Assembly: GCA_903912585.1 (NCBI GenBank)
Contig: CAIWHY010000175.1
Coordinates: forward strand, 1-7,377
DNA from: an uncultured Thermoleophilia bacterium
Lineage (GTDB): Bacteria; Actinomycetota; Thermoleophilia; UBA2241
Length of the DNA: 7,377 nucleotides
Direction of reading: 5' to 3'
Each line of letters opens with the position of its first letter. Positions within the stretch are counted from its first letter, which is position 1. Below the pieces are notes generated by a model. The model was not told the DNA's origin. It worked only from the letters and a program-made list of their open reading frames with translations, and ran no database searches. Shown here one piece after another: positions 5,646 through 7,377 of this stretch. The position numbers were made by a program, and so were the translations under genes.

Positions 5646-7337
5646 ATGAAGGCACGCATCAGGCTTCTGGCGGCCGCGCTGCTCGGCGCCGCTCTGCTCC
5701 TCGCCGTAGGCGCCTGCGGCGCCAGCTCGTCCTCGTCGTCCTCGCCCAGCCCCGCAGCGGCGGGCACCCAAGCCAAGGGCGGCACCCTGCTCGTCAGCTA
5801 CATGGGCGAGCCCCAATACCTCGACCCGGCGGTCGACTGGGAGGGCAACGGCTGGTCGATCGAGCACACGATGTACAACACGTTGCTCACCTACGCGAGC
5901 GCCCCCGGCACCCCGGGCACGGTGCTGGTGCCGGACATGGCGACCGAGGTGCCCACCGTGGCCAACGGCGGCATCACCAACAACGGCAAGACCTACACCT
6001 TCCACCTGCGGCCGGGCATCAAGTTCGCGCCGCCGGTGAACCGTGAGGTCACGGCCGCCGACGTCAAGTACTCGATCGAGCGCATGCTGAGCGCTGCCAC
6101 GCGTCCGGTCCCGCCCGGCACGAGCTTCTACATGAGCATCGTCGGCGCACCGGCGTTCAACGCCGGCAAGGTCCAGTACGTCTCCGGCGTCAAAGCCATC
6201 GGCAAGGACACGCTCGAGATCGACCTGAGCAAGCCGGACGCGACCATCCTGTACGCGCTCACGATGTCGTTCTGCGACGTCGTTCCCAAGGAGTGGGTCA
6301 AGAGCCAGGGCACCCATTTCATCCGCAACCCGCTCGGCACAGGCCCCTACATGATGGACCACTGGACAGCGGGCACGGAGCTCGTCCTCAAGCGCAATCC
6401 CAACTGGACCGACTGGCGCGGCGTGCCGCAAGCGTGGGTCGACGGGATCAAGATCCAGTTCTCGATCAACCCGCAGACCGCGCTGCTCAAGCTCAAGCGC
6501 GGCGAGAACGACGTCCTCGGCGACTACATCGCCCCGAGCGACTACGTGAACGTGACGCACGACCCGGTGTGGAGCAAGCAGGTCGCCAACGCGCCGGCCA
6601 TCGCGATCGACTACCTTTTCATGAACGTGCAGATGAAGCCGTTCGACAACGTCAAGGTGCGACAGGCGGTCGCCTGGGCGATCGACCGAGACAAGCTGAT
6701 CAAGCTGATCTCGGGCGCCGGCAGCAGGCTCGACCAGATCTACCCGGCGGGCCTGCCCGGCCACGTCGACGGGCCTGCCGGCGTCTTCTACGGTTACGAT
6801 CCCGCCAAGGCCAAGCAGATCCTCACGGCCGCGGGCTACCCCAACGGCTTCTCGACGACGCTGTACTCGCACAACGTCGACCCGTGGCCCAAGGTCATCC
6901 AGTCGATCCAGAACGACCTCGCGCAGATCGGCATCAAGGCCCAGGTCAAGCTGATCGACCGCGCCACCTACTGGACCCTGATCAGCCTGCCCAAGAAGAC
7001 CCCGATCGGCCTGCAGGACAGCTGGCAGGACTTCCCCGACCCCGCCGACTTCATCGTGCCGGGCTTCAGCAAGAGCAACGCCGTCCCCAACGGGCTGAAC
7101 CCAAGCTACTGGTGGAGCCCGCAGGTGGAGAAGCAACTGGCGGTGAGCTTCAGCATGACCGACCCGGTGAAGCGCCTGGCCCTGTTCGGCACGATGCAGC
7201 AGGAGATCATGGCCGACGCCCCGGTCGTGCCTCTCTACCAGCCCAACGTGAACTCGGTGTATTCGAAGCGGACGCACGGCTTCTACCTGCACCCAGTCTG
7301 GATCTTCGACTTCCTCGACTACTCGCTGAGCAAGTAG
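5646..7337 (+). CDS. ABC transporter substrate-binding lipoprotein, peptide/nickel (SBP_bac_5) family
   Basis: 563 residues, normal for the family. The N-terminus is a lipoprotein signal: basic MKARIR, a hydrophobic stretch 7-22, then V21-G-A-C24, so Cys24 would be lipidated and the protein held on the outer face of the membrane. A run of seven Ser (27-33) and a Pro/Ala stretch make a flexible linker. The mature domain begins at GGTLLVSYMGEPQYLDPA (45-62). Typical family blocks follow: YTFHLRPGIKFAPP at 117-130, VTAADVKYSIERM at 135-147, NPLGTGPY at 228-235, VRQAVAWAIDRDKL at 338-351, YDPAKAKQILTAAGYPNGF at 384-402 and APVVPLYQ at 525-532. AAAGGA (5634-5639), six bases before the ATG, supports the start. 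No permease or ATPase gene is in view; they may lie beyond the right edge. Divergence from the M20-dpaL pair suggests it binds the peptide or acyl amino acid those enzymes process. The ligand is not readable from sequence. Confidence 0.94.
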   Translation: MKARIRLLAAALLGAALLLAVGACGASSSSSSSPSPAAAGTQAKGGTLLVSYMGEPQYLDPAVDWEGNGWSIEHTMYNTLLTYASAPGTPGTVLVPDMATEVPTVANGGITNNGKTYTFHLRPGIKFAPPVNREVTAADVKYSIERMLSAATRPVPPGTSFYMSIVGAPAFNAGKVQYVSGVKAIGKDTLEIDLSKPDATILYALTMSFCDVVPKEWVKSQGTHFIRNPLGTGPYMMDHWTAGTELVLKRNPNWTDWRGVPQAWVDGIKIQFSINPQTALLKLKRGENDVLGDYIAPSDYVNVTHDPVWSKQVANAPAIAIDYLFMNVQMKPFDNVKVRQAVAWAIDRDKLIKLISGAGSRLDQIYPAGLPGHVDGPAGVFYGYDPAKAKQILTAAGYPNGFSTTLYSHNVDPWPKVIQSIQNDLAQIGIKAQVKLIDRATYWTLISLPKKTPIGLQDSWQDFPDPADFIVPGFSKSNAVPNGLNPSYWWSPQVEKQLAVSFSMTDPVKRLALFGTMQQEIMADAPVVPLYQPNVNSVYSKRTHGFYLHPVWIFDFLDYSLSK

Positions 7338-7377
7338 GGCAGCGACAAGAGCCGCGCCGGCCCGGTCCGCGATAGCC

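Noticed and set aside
5601..7292. 563-codon open frame antisense to the binding-protein gene
   Set aside because: It has a low-complexity Arg/Asp/Val/His composition, no motifs and no ribosome site. The plus-strand lipoprotein is clear. Its length matching the other antisense frame is coincidence.
7338..7377. Possible terminator or start of a permease gene after the binding protein
   Set aside because: The 40 bases show no clear hairpin with a T-tract and no ribosome site with a start codon. Nothing can be supported.

Overview
The window is GC-rich throughout, with strongly GC-biased third codon positions and long spurious antisense open frames. The proteins have an actinobacterial flavour: a short lipoprotein signal with a poly-Ser linker, and a possible leaderless start. 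A deep-branching actinobacterial lineage (Thermoleophilia-like) is plausible, but the taxonomy is inference. I see no rRNA, tRNA, CRISPR or mobile element. Five protein genes account for nearly all of the DNA.

Left half (1-3119), anion transport. A DUF47/PhoU-like protein (minus strand, 3' end cut off at the window edge) is divergent from a 767-residue SulP-family transporter (plus strand, 816-3119). The transporter is longer than usual. After its membrane domain and STAS domain it carries a roughly 190-residue C-terminal domain that is clearly paralogous to the neighbouring DUF47 protein, about 63% identical by hand alignment. The free copy keeps two acidic E/D-x3-D motifs of the PhoU/DUF47 type and the fused copy has lost both. 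DUF47 proteins normally accompany PiT phosphate permeases, so a SulP-STAS-DUF47 fusion beside a free DUF47 paralog is the most unusual feature here. The 189-bp divergent spacer holds a TACAAT box and a leader able to form alternative hairpins on the DUF47 side. On the SulP side a TATGAT box lies five bases before the ATG, which suggests a leaderless mRNA.

Right half (3133-7377), scavenging of an amino-acid derivative. Two minus-strand genes overlap by ATGA: an M20-family metallohydrolase (about 4371-5513) and then a PLP enzyme matching diaminopropionate ammonia-lyase (dpaL, 3133-4374). Divergent from them is an ABC-transporter substrate-binding lipoprotein of the peptide/nickel family (5646-7337). 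The layout suggests that a peptide or N-acyl amino acid is captured outside the cell, deacylated or cleaved inside, and then broken down to pyruvate and ammonia. A similar pairing of ygeX (dpaL) and ygeY (M20) is known in E. coli. The M20 enzyme keeps its metal ligands but has Ala where the family's dimerisation-domain oxyanion His normally sits.

The two halves meet tail to tail with only 13 bp between stop codons, at a perfect 9-bp inverted repeat. The final 40 bases after the binding-protein gene show nothing I can assign.
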